Assembly: GCA_963691655.1 (NCBI GenBank)
Contig: OY829326.1
Location: forward strand, 108,721,388-108,785,387
Origin: Toxonevra muliebris
Lineage: Eukaryota > Arthropoda > Insecta > Diptera > Pallopteridae
Length of the DNA: 64,000 bases
Reading direction: 5' to 3'
Shown here: positions 1 through 10,744 of the stretch, piece by piece
Position numbering within the stretch: the stretch's first letter is position 1
How the letters are laid out: each line of letters starts with the position of its first letter
Notes under the pieces: model-generated
Database searches by the model: none
What the model saw: only the letters and a program-made list of their open reading frames with translations
Told to the model about the DNA's origin: nothing
Translations under genes and position numbers: made by a program

Positions 1-487
1 GAAAGCTGTACTTGAAAATTTTAATTTTTTTCCTTTTCCCGTCTCGCCTACAAAGTCGAAAATTTGCAAACAAAAATTTGCTTGTGAAAACCGGGACCAA
101 GTTCATCAAGTAAAAGAGATACCACATTCACGCAAATTAAACAGTGGTATCAGATCTTTTTGCTGAACTAATATGCAACGAAAAAAATTTAAGTAGATTT
201 TAGCTCAAGCGGAGTGACGGAGTAGATTCTAAAATTTTGCGAAAAACGTAATAAATTTACTACGATCGCAGTAAAGTGTGAACTCTGATGCCAACGTAGT
301 TTAAGTTTTCAGTTTTTGTAGCGATAAAGTTTTTATCTGCTTTTGGACGATGAGACTAGTCGCATAAAACTTTTTGATATTCCTTTTTGAAGTTTAATGA
401 ATTGATCCCCGTTGTTTCTTTCTTCTTCTCTACACTTTTGAGAGTTTCATTAGACTAGCCTGGTTGCTTTTCGAGGACGCAAAAAGT

Positions 488-800
488 GAAAAGCTGTTGT
501 CAGAGTGTGTTAGAAACGTGTCGCTAAGTATTTCTGAATAGCAAAGCTGCTGCCATTTGGACGCCATTTTTGTAGTCATATTATTTTTCTGATTTTTCAG
601 GTTAGCATGATTTCTCAAAACTTGACAGTTGACGAACTCGACACAAATATGAATTCATCCATAATTATATTTTAAGAAGAAAATTAAAACACTTCGCAAA
701 CTAGAATTTAACGATTTTCAAAAATTTTAAAACTAATACATCTTGCCATTTCTAAGACGCAGGGCTAATCACAAAACTGATTGATTAATCACTCTGGCAG
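488..800. repeat. Interspersed repeat, copy 1, in the IntS4 5' flank
   Basis: This stretch shares blocks with 9430-9575: the motif GTGTGTTAGAAACG, then GGACGCCATTTTT, then TAATACATC and TTTCTAAGACGC, and a final TGATTAATCAC. The first and last of these blocks are roughly inverted relative to each other (GTTAGAAACG against CGTTTCTAAGAC), as in a small terminal-inverted-repeat element. Relative to the shorter copy, this one carries about 160 extra bases (roughly 575-735). It lies directly upstream of the IntS4 start, so it may contribute promoter sequence. The rest of 1-960 shows nothing else recognisable apart from the TATA-like site. Confidence 0.6.
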
Positions 801-925
801 CAACTTTTCGCTTTTTATTCATTTTTAAAACAATTTTTCCCTGGCAACTCCACCATCAATCTCTAATAACTTCTTTCTGGTAACGCTAACTTTTATTGTG
901 AAATTTTTGTCAAATGACAAAATCC

Positions 926-933
926 TATAAATA
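926..933 (+). promoter_or_regulatory. Possible TATA box of IntS4
   Basis: TATAAATA lies about 35-43 bases upstream of the IntS4 start codon. If used, transcription would start near 957 and the 5' UTR would be very short. In such an AT-rich region the match could be chance. Confidence 0.25.
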
Positions 934-968
934 AGAAGTTTTGTGCAGATTTTAACAATCTTAGTGAA

Positions 969-3961
969 ATGGCAAGTTCGTTAAAAAGACCAGTTTCCGT
1001 TACGGAAACAATTGAACAAGTGCAGAAGCCACACAAAAAGATTCGCATTCAAACTACAGCAAAAAGTGGCTCTGGTAAAGGGAAGCCGCTGCAAATTGTT
1101 GCCCTTCTTGAAAATGTTACCACCGGTGGTGGTGGCGTCCAAAATAGCAAGGAACTATTAGAAGTATTAGTGAAGATTGCAGATGATTTGGTTCTGGACG
1201 AAACCCAATCGTCAGAACTGCACGACGCAATACGTAAATTAATTGAGTTGTACCGACAAGAGCGTGATGGCGACACAACAATACGGGTCAAAATCCTTGG
1301 TCTCTTGGCAGATATTGCCGAAGTGCGCATTCCAGAAATTGTAAATGCGCTGATTGATGAAATCATTTCTGTGCTGAAGCAAGAAAAGTCACAGAAAGTG
1401 ATCGCACAGGGCCTGCACAGCTTGCACAAGATTGGAGCGCGTAACTTCAAGCAGCTGCCATCGACGCACGTAACTAAAATTGCGCATTTTGCACAGCAAC
1501 AACTTACTTCGGAGTCACAGACGCAGAAAAATGCATTACGTGTGCTTTCCGCCTTCGTCGCACTTAACGATGCAAGGAAAGGTGTAATTGAAACCATTGG
1601 TCATTATGCAGATTCACAGGATTCTGGTGTACGTGCGCAAGCATTACGTTCGATTTTATGCCTAGGTGAACGTGGTGCAATACTCTCGCCGAGTTTGTAT
1701 AAACGTGCTGTGGATGCTATGAAGGATGACTATGAATGTGTACGTAAAGAAGCCTTACAGCTAGTGTTTCAGTTGGGAATCAGTCATCCGGATTTCATGA
1801 TTATAAGTGAAGAAGATGATGAAGAAATGCGTCTCATCGATGCAGCATTTAGTAAGGTGTGTGGAGCACTATGCGATTTGTCCATACAGATACGTACGCA
1901 GGTATGATGAAAGCCGTTACTCTATTATATTATATTTATTAGTAAAATAACAAATAATTACTTCCTCAGGCTGCTGAACATTTGGGTATGATGACACAAG
2001 TTAGTTCTGAGTTTCTACATCAAACATTGGACAAGAAACTTATGAGTAATTTACGGCGCAAAAGGACAGCACATGAACGAGGTGCTCAACTAGTGGCTAG
2101 CGGCGAATGGTCATCTGGTAAACGTTGGGCTGATGATGCACCTCAAGAGCATCTTGACACCGCATCCATTTCTTTGATAGCGAGTGGGGCTTGTGGCGCT
2201 TTGGTACATGGACTCGAGGATGAGTTTCTCGAAGTACGCACGGCAGCAGTTGGTTCAATGTGCAAGCTTGCATTGAGTCATCCGGACTTTGCTGTAACCA
2301 GTTTGGATTTTCTTGTTGATATGTTCAACGATGAAATCGAAGATGTACGTCTAAAGGCAATTTATAGTTTAACGGCAATTGCACGTCATATTGTGTTGCG
2401 CGAGGATCAGTTAGAAATAATGCTAGGTGCATTGGAAGATTATTCGGTGGAAGTGCGTGAAGGCTTGCATTTGATGTTAGGTGCATGTCGTGTCTCAACA
2501 CAGGTAATACATAGTTACCCTAAATATTTTTCCAAACAAAATACTTACACCACATTTTTTATTTTGTCATTCTAGGCTTGCCTGCTAATGGTTGTTCAGA
2601 AGTTGCTTGATGTGCTCTCGAAATATCCGCAAGATAAAAATTCCGCTTTCGGTTGCATGCGTAAAATTGGTCAAAAACATCCAAACCTCTGCATGGCAGT
2701 TACATCTCATCTGCTACAGGATCACCCATTTTTCGATAGTGCTGAGCGTGATGTTGAGGATCCATCGTACCTTTGCATTTTGATACTGCTTTTCAATGCA
2801 GCTGAACATTTGGTTCCCATAATTAGTCTCTTTCCCGATGTCACCCTCAAACACTATGCGTATCTACGTGATTCTATGCCAAAATTGGTGCCACAGCTTC
2901 CCATCGAAGGCGCCTCAAAAATGAAGCCAATTAACCATCTTAGTGGCGCTGCTAGTTCACGTGAATACCTGGAAACGATTTTAACTCACATCCATGAGAT
3001 TTTCACTATAGCACGCGATAGAGTACCGCTACTGAAGACAGCACAAACAAACCTTCAGCGTTTGGGTGAAATCGATGTCGAAATGTTTGGTACTGCAAAC
3101 TTTCTGGAGACTTTTCTCGCAGCACAAATCCAATTGGAACAACTACAGTGTTGTGCCACCACATCACAGCGTAGTCGGGCGCCACTCAAAGAGTCATTGG
3201 CTCATTTGATACGGAACTGTTTGAAATTGCAGCATATATTTTCTGGTCTAACCTATGGTGATATGCTGCTTGTCAAACAAATTTGTCTACGTGCCAGTGC
3301 ACTGCATTTGGTGCTTATTGTACGTGATCGTTCGCAAAGTGCACTAGGTCCATGTCAAATGTTGTTGCAAATCGCATCAGATATAAGTAATTTTCTCGAT
3401 GAGAAAGAAGGGTTTCAGCCAGATCCATTTACAACATCGTTGTTGACACAATTGGCAAGTATAGCAGATCCCAAGCCAGGCCGTGTTTTTCGTGAGATTT
3501 TACCGCTGGTGCAGAATGCTTCGCCGGTATGTATGCCACCGGCTAATGTAAATATACGCATGTGTGTGGCGAATATTATAGAACCATGCCCCCAAATGTC
3601 GCAAGACAATGCAATTAAAGTTACAGCGGGTTTAATAGCCGCTTTGCCTTTTGTCGCTGAAATTGATAATTTGCAAGAGTCTCAGAAACAGGATATGCGC
3701 ATCAAAATCAAATATCCCGATCAGCATGTACATACAGTGGTACCGAAACTCTCAGACTTCAAGAAAATTATGACCGAGCAGGGGGAACACGAGACAAACA
3801 TGCGTTTGCGCACAATCATCCTGTTATCACATAGTGTGTGGACGGAAGCTTCATCGGTGGATATAACATTGTGCTTGGCTGTACGACCAGGTACTGAATT
3901 GGAGCTATGCAAACCGGCAAAGATACTTTTTGCACCTAAGCCGGTAAGAAGAGGAATTTAA
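969..3961 (+). CDS. IntS4: Integrator complex subunit 4, three exons
   Basis: Spliced from 969-1901, 1970-2503 and 2576-3961, all introns phase 0 with GT/AG borders, giving 950 aa, close to human INTS4. INTS4 is a helical HEAT-repeat scaffold of Integrator; with INTS9 and INTS11 it forms the cleavage module that processes snRNA 3' ends and attenuates nascent RNAs in the nucleus. Visible landmarks are the basic segment [18 protein letters not shown] (about residues 331-348), [19 protein letters not shown] (383-401) and [16 protein letters not shown] (423-438), all recognisable from INTS4. The N-terminal ~480 residues show repeated helical HEAT-like units; the C-terminal third is the beta-rich INTS4 tail. 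The start codon has a good context (GTGAAATGG) and opens the frame just after a TATA-like site. Introns are only 68 and 72 bases. The gene is intact and converges with the zinc-finger pseudogene. Confidence 0.96.
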
Positions 3962-3967
3962 GGAGCA

Positions 3968-3973
3968 AATAAA
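3968..3973 (+). promoter_or_regulatory. Polyadenylation signal of IntS4
   Basis: AATAAA occurs seven bases past the TAA stop, so the 3' UTR would be very short. Further AATAAA hexamers lie just downstream (near 4015), so the site actually used is uncertain. Confidence 0.55.
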
Positions 3974-4494
3974 GTTTGAAATTTGCGTACCTTCAATATT
4001 ATTATATATAAGTTAAATAAATCATTTTATTTAAATATTTCTCTTTGTGTTTAATTATTTTGTTTTTGGTTTTTGTTCCTTTTATTTGACAAATGTTCAA
4101 CAGCAATTTTAGTCTTATACAAATGTGCAGTTTTTACTTGTGGCTATGATCACATTGTGGGCCACTGTGTTTCTTCTTCATGAGGTAAAAGTATCTAAAA
4201 ATAAAAATAGATTCTTTTAAAATCATATCTCATAGTTATTAAATTTTTCTAAATAATTTTAAATATTTCAGTTTTCATCACGTATTTAAAATTTTCTACG
4301 AATCTTTAAAAATATGTAAGGGACAAACTTATTTCTGGCAGCACTGCAAATTTCATAATATAAGTGTATGTGATTTAGTTTCGTATCTGGCAATGCTGTC
4401 AGTTTCTCTTCGAATATATTACGCTCTCGCAATAAATGGGAATGTGAGTAAATGCAAAATTTCATATGCGTATTCTGCCAACTGGGAGGCATGT

Positions 4495-4566
4495 GCCCCT
4501 TTAGCTCAGTGGTAGAGCACTGGTCTCGTAAACCAGGGGTCGTGAGTTCAAACCTCACAGGGGGCA
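4495..4566 (+). tRNA. tRNA-Thr (anticodon CGT)
   Basis: A complete 72-nt cloverleaf. The acceptor strand GCCCCTT pairs with AGGGGGC (one G-T pair), followed by discriminator A. The D arm/A box is TAGCTCAGTGGTAGAGCA. The anticodon stem CTGGT/ACCAG encloses the loop CTCGTAA, giving anticodon CGT for ACG threonine codons. The T arm/B box is GTGAGTTCAAACCTCAC. No CCA is encoded and there is no intron, as expected for a eukaryotic nuclear tRNA. It decodes threonine and is transcribed by RNA polymerase III from its internal boxes. Confidence 0.95.
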
Positions 4567-4583
4567 AGTGTGAAGTCCGCAAA

Positions 4584-4592
4584 TTTTTTTTT
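4584..4592 (+). terminator. RNA polymerase III terminator
   Basis: A run of nine T residues begins 18 bases past the tRNA 3' end, a standard Pol III stop signal; more T runs follow to about 4612. Confidence 0.75.
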
Positions 4593-6219
4593 ATTTTTAA
4601 ATTTTTTTTTTACATTTATTTCAATAGCGATAATAGATTGTAATTACATGTACAATAATGATAACACAACAGACTTACCCAGTTCGTTTATCGAATTCCA
4701 TTAAGCCTAATGCACATTTGTAATCTTGATTTCCTATCGAATGTTCCTGTTGTATATGCATATCCAAATGCCCAAATGTACCTTCTTCATGGCGATCTAG
4801 TTGACTTTCTGGGATATAAGCATGGTCCCAGTCTCTACATGTACACTTTAGTGTGTATTTAAATAGGACGGACGACTAAATGTATGGTTACAAATATTAC
4901 ATTCGACTGTTTTACCATTATGCAGTGCGATTTTGTGTGCTTCTAATAATGAACTCTGCTTGAAGGTTTTCTCCATAGATTTCACAGGACATGTTTTCAT
5001 GTGGTCACGTTGGTGGTAAATTATGGTAAAACGTTTAACTATTCAAACTGAAATGGAAATGGATAATAAATTGATAGTTCAGAAAGTTGGATACAACATT
5101 TTTATTACCAAATTGTGTCTGGAAACCTATCAGCTTTTTCAATACCTTCGCAATTAAAATTTTTTCGTTGTGTTTTTTTATGTTACAGCTTAATGTGTTC
5201 TTAGGGATTATTAGAGCTCGTGCAGCTGGTATCGCTGAACTTACATGTAAATTCCTAGTTCTCATTTTTATACATTTATGTAATTTTACTAAAAAAAAAC
5301 ACATAAATTTCAACACGTTCTTATGATTCTTCTACATATTTGGCATTCCCATCAAAAGGCGTGTTTATTTAGCTTTTATATTTAACAAATAGTTCGTCTT
5401 CTCTGGTTCTGGAATTATTTCAATTCAAACTGTTAAATATAAATCGTTTTCCATGACGTATAATTCTTCCGTTTCATCTGTATGCTGCTGTTGCACTTCT
5501 TGACTCTCCTCACCTACATCACTACACACTTGCACCATACCGTTACTGGCAATAGATTTTTTCGCTTGCAAATCCATTACATTTCTGCAATTCCAAATAG
5601 TAGAATAAATTTGCGAAAGATTCCTTCAATTCTTTCACACTCTGGCCTTATGCAAGAATTCAGTAAAACTCTTTAACTGGTGTACACATTTTTGGCGGAA
5701 CATTTGTGGCAAGGAACTTCTTAGTTTCGCTTTAGGGTTTGTGCGATCATTAAAGGTTTCTAATAATTTTTCTTTGGCTGCCTCTTATTTTATCGGTTAT
5801 CATTGAAAATTCACCGAAAATTTCTTTACAAAGTCGGAATACAATTTGTATTTGTCTCTCTTGTATGGATCTATCCATATCGCGCAGATTTATATATACT
5901 TCAAACAAAAAAAAACAAATTTTTTTTTGTTACAGATACAAGCCGTTTCGTTAATAATGTAGCAGTTAAAAATTACCTTGTAGCCGTCACACACGCTGGA
6001 AGCTAAAAACCTGTCGTGCGAAAAATTTGACGGCTGAAAATCACAACGAGCAGTGAACCTAGTTGGTGCCAAAAGGTGGCAAAGTACTATGGTGGAATGT
6101 GGGGTAAAATTTTGTCCGTCTGGTGAGAAAAATCTCAATTTTGCTATGCCAAATGGTATCAAAATAATCGAGTAAATTTTGACAGCAATGACAACGATAG
6201 AAAATTACACATAAAATTT

Positions 6220-6450
6220 TCTAAACTAAAAAATAATTGAAAAAAGCCTATGAATGCAATATTTCGAAAATTTATGGCTATAGTATTTTTATTAGAAGCA
6301 GAATCAATAAAAGAATGCAGAAATCAGTATCGAAAAAAAATGTGCATATGTGCAGTGAAACTATTATTTTTTGTTTGTTTCTCTGACGCTTATTTGTTGC
6401 GCTCGTCTTCTGCTTATTCCATCTTTCAAATTTTCTTGTAGCTCCTTGGG
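6220..6450 (+). repeat. Direct repeat, left copy
   Basis: About 230 bases starting at an ACATAAAATTTTCTAAACTA-like leader and running through GAAAAAAGCCTATGAAT, ATATTTCGAAAATTTATGGC and AGTGAAACTATTATTTTTTG recur at 6703-6950 with small insertions. Flanking it are the inverted motifs ATGCCAAATGGTATCAAA (about 6144) and TTTGATACCATTTGGTAC (about 6512), which suggest a mobile or foldback origin. No coding sense was found in either copy. Confidence 0.7.
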
Positions 6451-6702
6451 CTAAATAAATTTTTGACAGTCTTATTCACCTCACAAGTGTCAAAAATTTA
6501 CACACTCGGGTACTTTGATACCATTTGGTACATGCTCTAAGTATCACTAATACTTTGTTTTTTGAATTTACCTGTCGTTACAATTTGACGTTTTGTTTTG
6601 TGCAAGAAAAATAGTTTTTTGTGCATTTTTGTCTATCTCAGAGAGTAGTTTTTGTTTACTCTCAGTTTACCAGACTTTACCCAAAAAGTACGGGAACATA
6701 AT

Positions 6703-6950
6703 TAACTAAAAAAACAAATAATTGAAAAAAGCCTATGAATTCAATATTTCGAAAATTTATGGCTATGTTGATTGTAAATTTATTAGAAGCAAAATCAATC
6801 AAAGAATGCATCGTTGATTACTACCTTTTGGCAGAAATTAATACGGAATAAAATGTGCGTTTGTGCAGTGACGCTTTTATTATTGTTTGTTTCCCTTGCT
6901 GCTTTTGTTTATTCCGTTTGTCAAATTTTCATGTAACCCCTTGACAAGGT
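6703..6950 (+). repeat. Direct repeat, right copy
   Basis: Second copy of the repeat at 6220-6450. It carries an extra segment, about 25 bases around 6810-6835, that is absent from the left copy. Confidence 0.7.
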
Positions 6951-6984
6951 GAATTTATACCAGAAGTTACCAGAAACTCATTCT

Positions 6985-8335
6985 GATTTAAGAGTCCTAA
7001 AAGACTCTTTTAGGAGCCGAATTGGGAGCCTCCTAAATCTCACTTCTTATGGCCATAAAAAGAGCTTTCATTCTGACAGCTTTAGGATGAGATTATAAAA
7101 AGTTAAATTTAAGAGCATTTAAGGAGCTGTTTTTTTTTTGTTCCCTAAAATAGACTTTTAATGGGCATTCTCGGAACAGTAATTGTATTCAAAAATTGGA
7201 TTTGTGATCATTTTCGAATTTGTAGTCGTAATTAAAATATGAAACTAACCGGTATAGCTTGGAGAATTATATAACAACTGGTAAGTTGCGGTTTTACAGC
7301 TATACTTTGATTGTGAGCTAACCTAATTCTTGATAGAAACATCATTTCACATTTACAGTCATTTGGTTGAACAATTATAGGCTGAGGAAATTTTATTAGT
7401 TTGTAATAATTTAAACATTTTATAACACATTATTTTATTCATCTATACATTTATTAGTGTAACTACAATTTTATTCCAGAAGATCCAGAAGTGCTACGAT
7501 ATCATATTATATATCAATTTAAAGAGCTTGACGAGTAGGTTAGCCAAAAATTCAGATTTAAAATCGGTTTAGCCAATTCCAAAATATTAGCGTCGGAAGT
7601 TTTTCAAAATTCGCTCATTGAACAAAGCATTGCATTATCGTTGTAAAAATCATTGTTTAAGCGGGAGTAAATAATAAATGAGAGAGGGAAAAAAGACATG
7701 AGTACCGGCATCTCTCAGAATTATCTAACAAATTATCTGCATACACAAATAATAAAACAAACACCAACGAATAGTTTGGTTCTCTTTTGTTATTTGGTTT
7801 TCATTAAGAGATTTCTTCCGCAAAAAAATTGGCCCAGTTACTGGGGCCTTACCGACTAGTATTATTTATTAATAGGTGCTATGCGAAAAAGGTTACTCCG
7901 AAATCGGCCAATTGATTTAAAATTTTATTTATTTTTGTATAACTTCAATTTTATTCAAATAAAATCAAATCATGTCAAAATATGTTTTAAAAATCCTAAA
8001 TTTCTCAAATTAAGAGCATTTTTATCCTGAAACATATATATTTTGGATCCAAATGAGAGTCCCATACTGCTCCGATTTATGTGCATTGTAAGACTCCTAA
8101 ATTATACTTAATTAGGAGTCAGATAGAAGTCCATTTTCGCCCATATTTAGAAGCTAAAACATCCAAAAATCGTCTTAAAATCAAAAATTTAAGAGTTATA
8201 TAGGAGCCATAAAACCCTCTGATATAGGAATCCTAAACAGCTGCCCAAGCTCATAGGAGAAAACCATCCCTAATCCCTTATCGTCTTAAATGAGATATCT
8301 ATTGGAGATTTTTAAGAGATTTAATGTTTGCTAGG
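6985..8335. mobile_element. Old non-coding element rich in AGGAGTC/GACTCC motifs
   Basis: Both ends contain scattered TAAGAGT, AGGAGC and GACTCCTAAA motifs. At the left are GATTTAAGAGTCCTAAAAGA and TTAGGAGCCG; at the right are AAGACTCCTAAATT, TTAGGAGTCAG and TTTAAGAGTTATATAGGAGC. The two ends look like diverged inverted arms around an AT-rich centre. No transposase reading frame was seen. Limits are approximate. Confidence 0.4.
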
Positions 8336-8944
8336 TAAGGTTCAATAATGCATACTTATTGTAATATTGCATACAGCCACGTAGTGTCCTGTGGTATGGG
8401 CAGTTGGTTTAAGTTATTACTGAAATCGTAAAGCTGCGTAAAATTCTACTTTCAATAGATTTCTAAGTTACGGTACGTTTGCACGGTCAAAATTTCAAGT
8501 CGTTTAAAAGAGCTAACATTATTGACATATTCTCTTTATTTGCACTATAAATTGTTTCAACACTCAAAAATTTTTTTTAAATTTTCTTTTTATCAATATT
8601 TATCCCAAACTACTTGGCTACTTGGGGAAAGAACAAATCAAGGCGAATTTATACCAGGTGAAGTTACCAGCAACCCATTCTTCTTCTTTCTTCGTGGTCA
8701 ACACCTTGGGCTGTCAAAATCATTGTTTACTTTTTTTTCTCCATTTTGCATGCCGCCATTATGGCCGCAACAACAAAGATGAGTTGTTTTTGCCAAGGTG
8801 AAATTGTTGTAATCACCTTATAGATGATTTCACCATGGAACAAATTGTGTTCCCACTCGCTTCATTTGTATCAGGGTGATATGGCACTACACAATCACAG
8901 TTGCTAAATTTGTACTAAAACAACATTTCAGAGGTCTACAGCAA

Positions 8945-9120
8945 AAGCAACATCCGGTGTTTTTCTTTATTAGCTCTGAGCAGAGCACGAGTTGTCAAAA
9001 AACGTAATCGTGTTTCTTTTAAGCTCTGAGCACTCAGAGCAAACGTAATTGTGTTTCTTTTTGTGATCAAAGCGCGCTCAGAGCGTGCTCTATGTGCTCA
9101 GAAGAAATTGACTGAGCAGG
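8945..9120. repeat. Palindrome-rich repeat with GCTCTGAGC motifs
   Basis: GCTCTGAGCAGAGC, GCTCTGAGCACTCAGAGC and GCTCAGAGCGTGCTC occur within 180 bases, with the phrase AACGTAAT(C/T)GTGTTTCTTTT repeated twice between them. This looks like a small foldback element. No coding content. Confidence 0.5.
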
Positions 9121-9429
9121 CAAAGCACAATTTCGAGATTTCAAGATTAATACCACAGGTGTTTTTTAGTATAAAGAAACTCAAAACTGTCAAAATCTTT
9201 GTTTTTATTTTGTCTGTTCCTCATGCATTTGTTTTTATATTTTTGACATTTCTGGTTCTTTATAGCAACATAGCAGTTGGGGTGCTCACAAGGCCTCTTA
9301 TTCGGCTCTTATATCCTTTTATTTGTTTTAAATTCTCTTAGTTTTCATACAAAATAATACGACAGTATACGACAACCTTGTGAATACCCTAAGTGTTCTA
9401 TTATTGGGTACATTTCCCGGGTGCAAAAT

Positions 9430-9575
9430 CCAGAAAGCTGCTTTCAAAGTGTGTTAGAAACGCGTTGCTGAGTGCTTCTGATTAGCAAAGCGGACGCCAT
9501 TTTTACACTAATACATCATGCCGTTTCTAAGACGCAAACACTGATTACTGATTTGTGATTAATCACCTCGAAATC
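9430..9575. repeat. Interspersed repeat, copy 2
   Basis: Shorter copy of the repeat at 488-800, with the same ordered blocks (GTGTGTTAGAAACG, GGACGCCATTTTT, TAATACATC, TTTCTAAGACGC) and without the ~160-base internal segment. It lies about 1.2 kb upstream of the HAPSTR1-homologue start codon. Confidence 0.6.
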
Positions 9576-10744
9576 AGTTTTTCTGATTTGTATCAGGGAA
9601 ACGCACCCATTATCCTGTTGTACTTCCTTTAATGCAGCTACCACCTGGTGTAATTCTGCAATGCACCACTGTTTTCCTACTTTTCCTTGGATGGGAAAAA
9701 TATAATTTTGTCAAATATCGGTTGGCAACTATGGGAGTATTTGCAATCGCATATGTTTAAAAAATATGTAGTAATCGGCCTTAAAAATTAACTAATTTTA
9801 TTCGGAAACATAGAATGCTCTTTGAAATAAAACTAGTTCGTTGATATTGATCATCGAGAGAAACAGACGTACATACATCAGATCGTGGTTTCAAGAAAAG
9901 AAAAGATTTTTAACTAAAAAACGAAATTCTAAAAAAATATTTAAGTAGAAAAGGAACGATTTCAAGGGCCAAATAGCAGATGGACAGCTCACATTAACTT
10001 TTTCAACTCCTAATTGTGCCAACGTGAATACAATGAATTAAGAGAAGAAATCGGCATGACATAAAGTACTTTTTAAGTACAACCATGATTCAAGATCCAT
10101 AAAATCTATCGAGTTGTTAAAAAATTCGTAGAAAATTATTTTATACAACAAGAATAAAATAATAATAAAATAGAAGGATATTAGAATGTCATAGAAATAA
10201 TAGGAGAAATCTGAAAAACCTTATTGGAAAACGGACAAGAAACTCAGGAATGTGAGTTGAATAAAATTGGCAAAATCAAGAAAAAGAAGTGCGCAAAAAA
10301 AAAAAAGTGATTGAAAAGCAAAAGTGGAAGTGAACAAAGCAAAGCAACAAAACAAGGCAAGTAGAACTACAAAAGAATTTTCGTCTTGTGTCATTATTCT
10401 GTCTCTATGTGTGAATGGTGCAGCAAAACGAAGAACAAAAAACGGAGGTTTGCATGAAGTAAGCAATTCACATCTATCCAAGCTGCCTCTGCCTATTCCC
10501 TTCTCCTTTTCATTCGCTAAAAACTGCAATAGCAGCAGAAGCAGCAGCAGGCGACGAAAGTAAAATTCATTAAATCATATTTTTTTGCAGAGAAAAAACT
10601 AGCACACTGAAATTTGTGATATTGTGAAATTCCGGAAACAAAATCTTCCATCCTATCAAAGTTACAAGCAAAAGCAACAAAAATAAAAAGCACGGCAGTG
10701 CCAACAGAAATATAAAAAAAAAATCATTGAAAAACTAACCGAAA
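9576..10744 (+). other. 5' flank and probable 5' UTR of the HAPSTR1 homologue
   Basis: No separate gene was found here. The stretch becomes A-rich and CAA/AGC-rich towards the start codon, like a fly 5' UTR. A pyrimidine tract and AG at 10579-10590 could be the acceptor of a 5' UTR intron. Short open frames here have no recognisable product. Confidence 0.4.

Larger units (their letters stand above)
4134..5878 (-). pseudogene. Decayed C2H2 zinc-finger gene
   Basis: On the minus strand, finger-like coding sequence can be followed from an ATG at 5878 to a TAA at 4134, but only by changing frame and passing several stops. Pieces include a leader reading MDRSIQERQIQIVFRLCKEI; an acidic linker with EESQEVQQQHTDETEELYVM (about 5450-5510); fingers with FTCKFSDTSCTSSNNP (about 5205-5250), NFNCEG, and VECNICNHTFSRPSYLNTH (about 4860-4920); and EEGTFGHLDMHIQQEH plus YKCALGLMEFDKRTG at 4680-4760. 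The last exon (4194-4134) reads KKKHSGPQCDHSHK and stop. The last splice pair survives (donor GTAAGT at 4678-4673, acceptor TTTTTAG ending 4195) and keeps the frame. Several zinc ligands are lost, for example CALG in place of CxxC. It was probably a DNA-binding transcription factor and is now broken. The tRNA gene lies in its last intron. Confidence 0.8.

Noticed and set aside
1049..1597. 182-codon open frame on the minus strand
   Set aside because: It is the antisense shadow of IntS4 exon 1, which has clear family similarity in the plus frame.
10324..10563. Upstream open frame in the HAPSTR1-homologue leader
   Set aside because: Low-complexity AAG/AGC composition and no similarity; probably leader sequence, possibly partly intronic.
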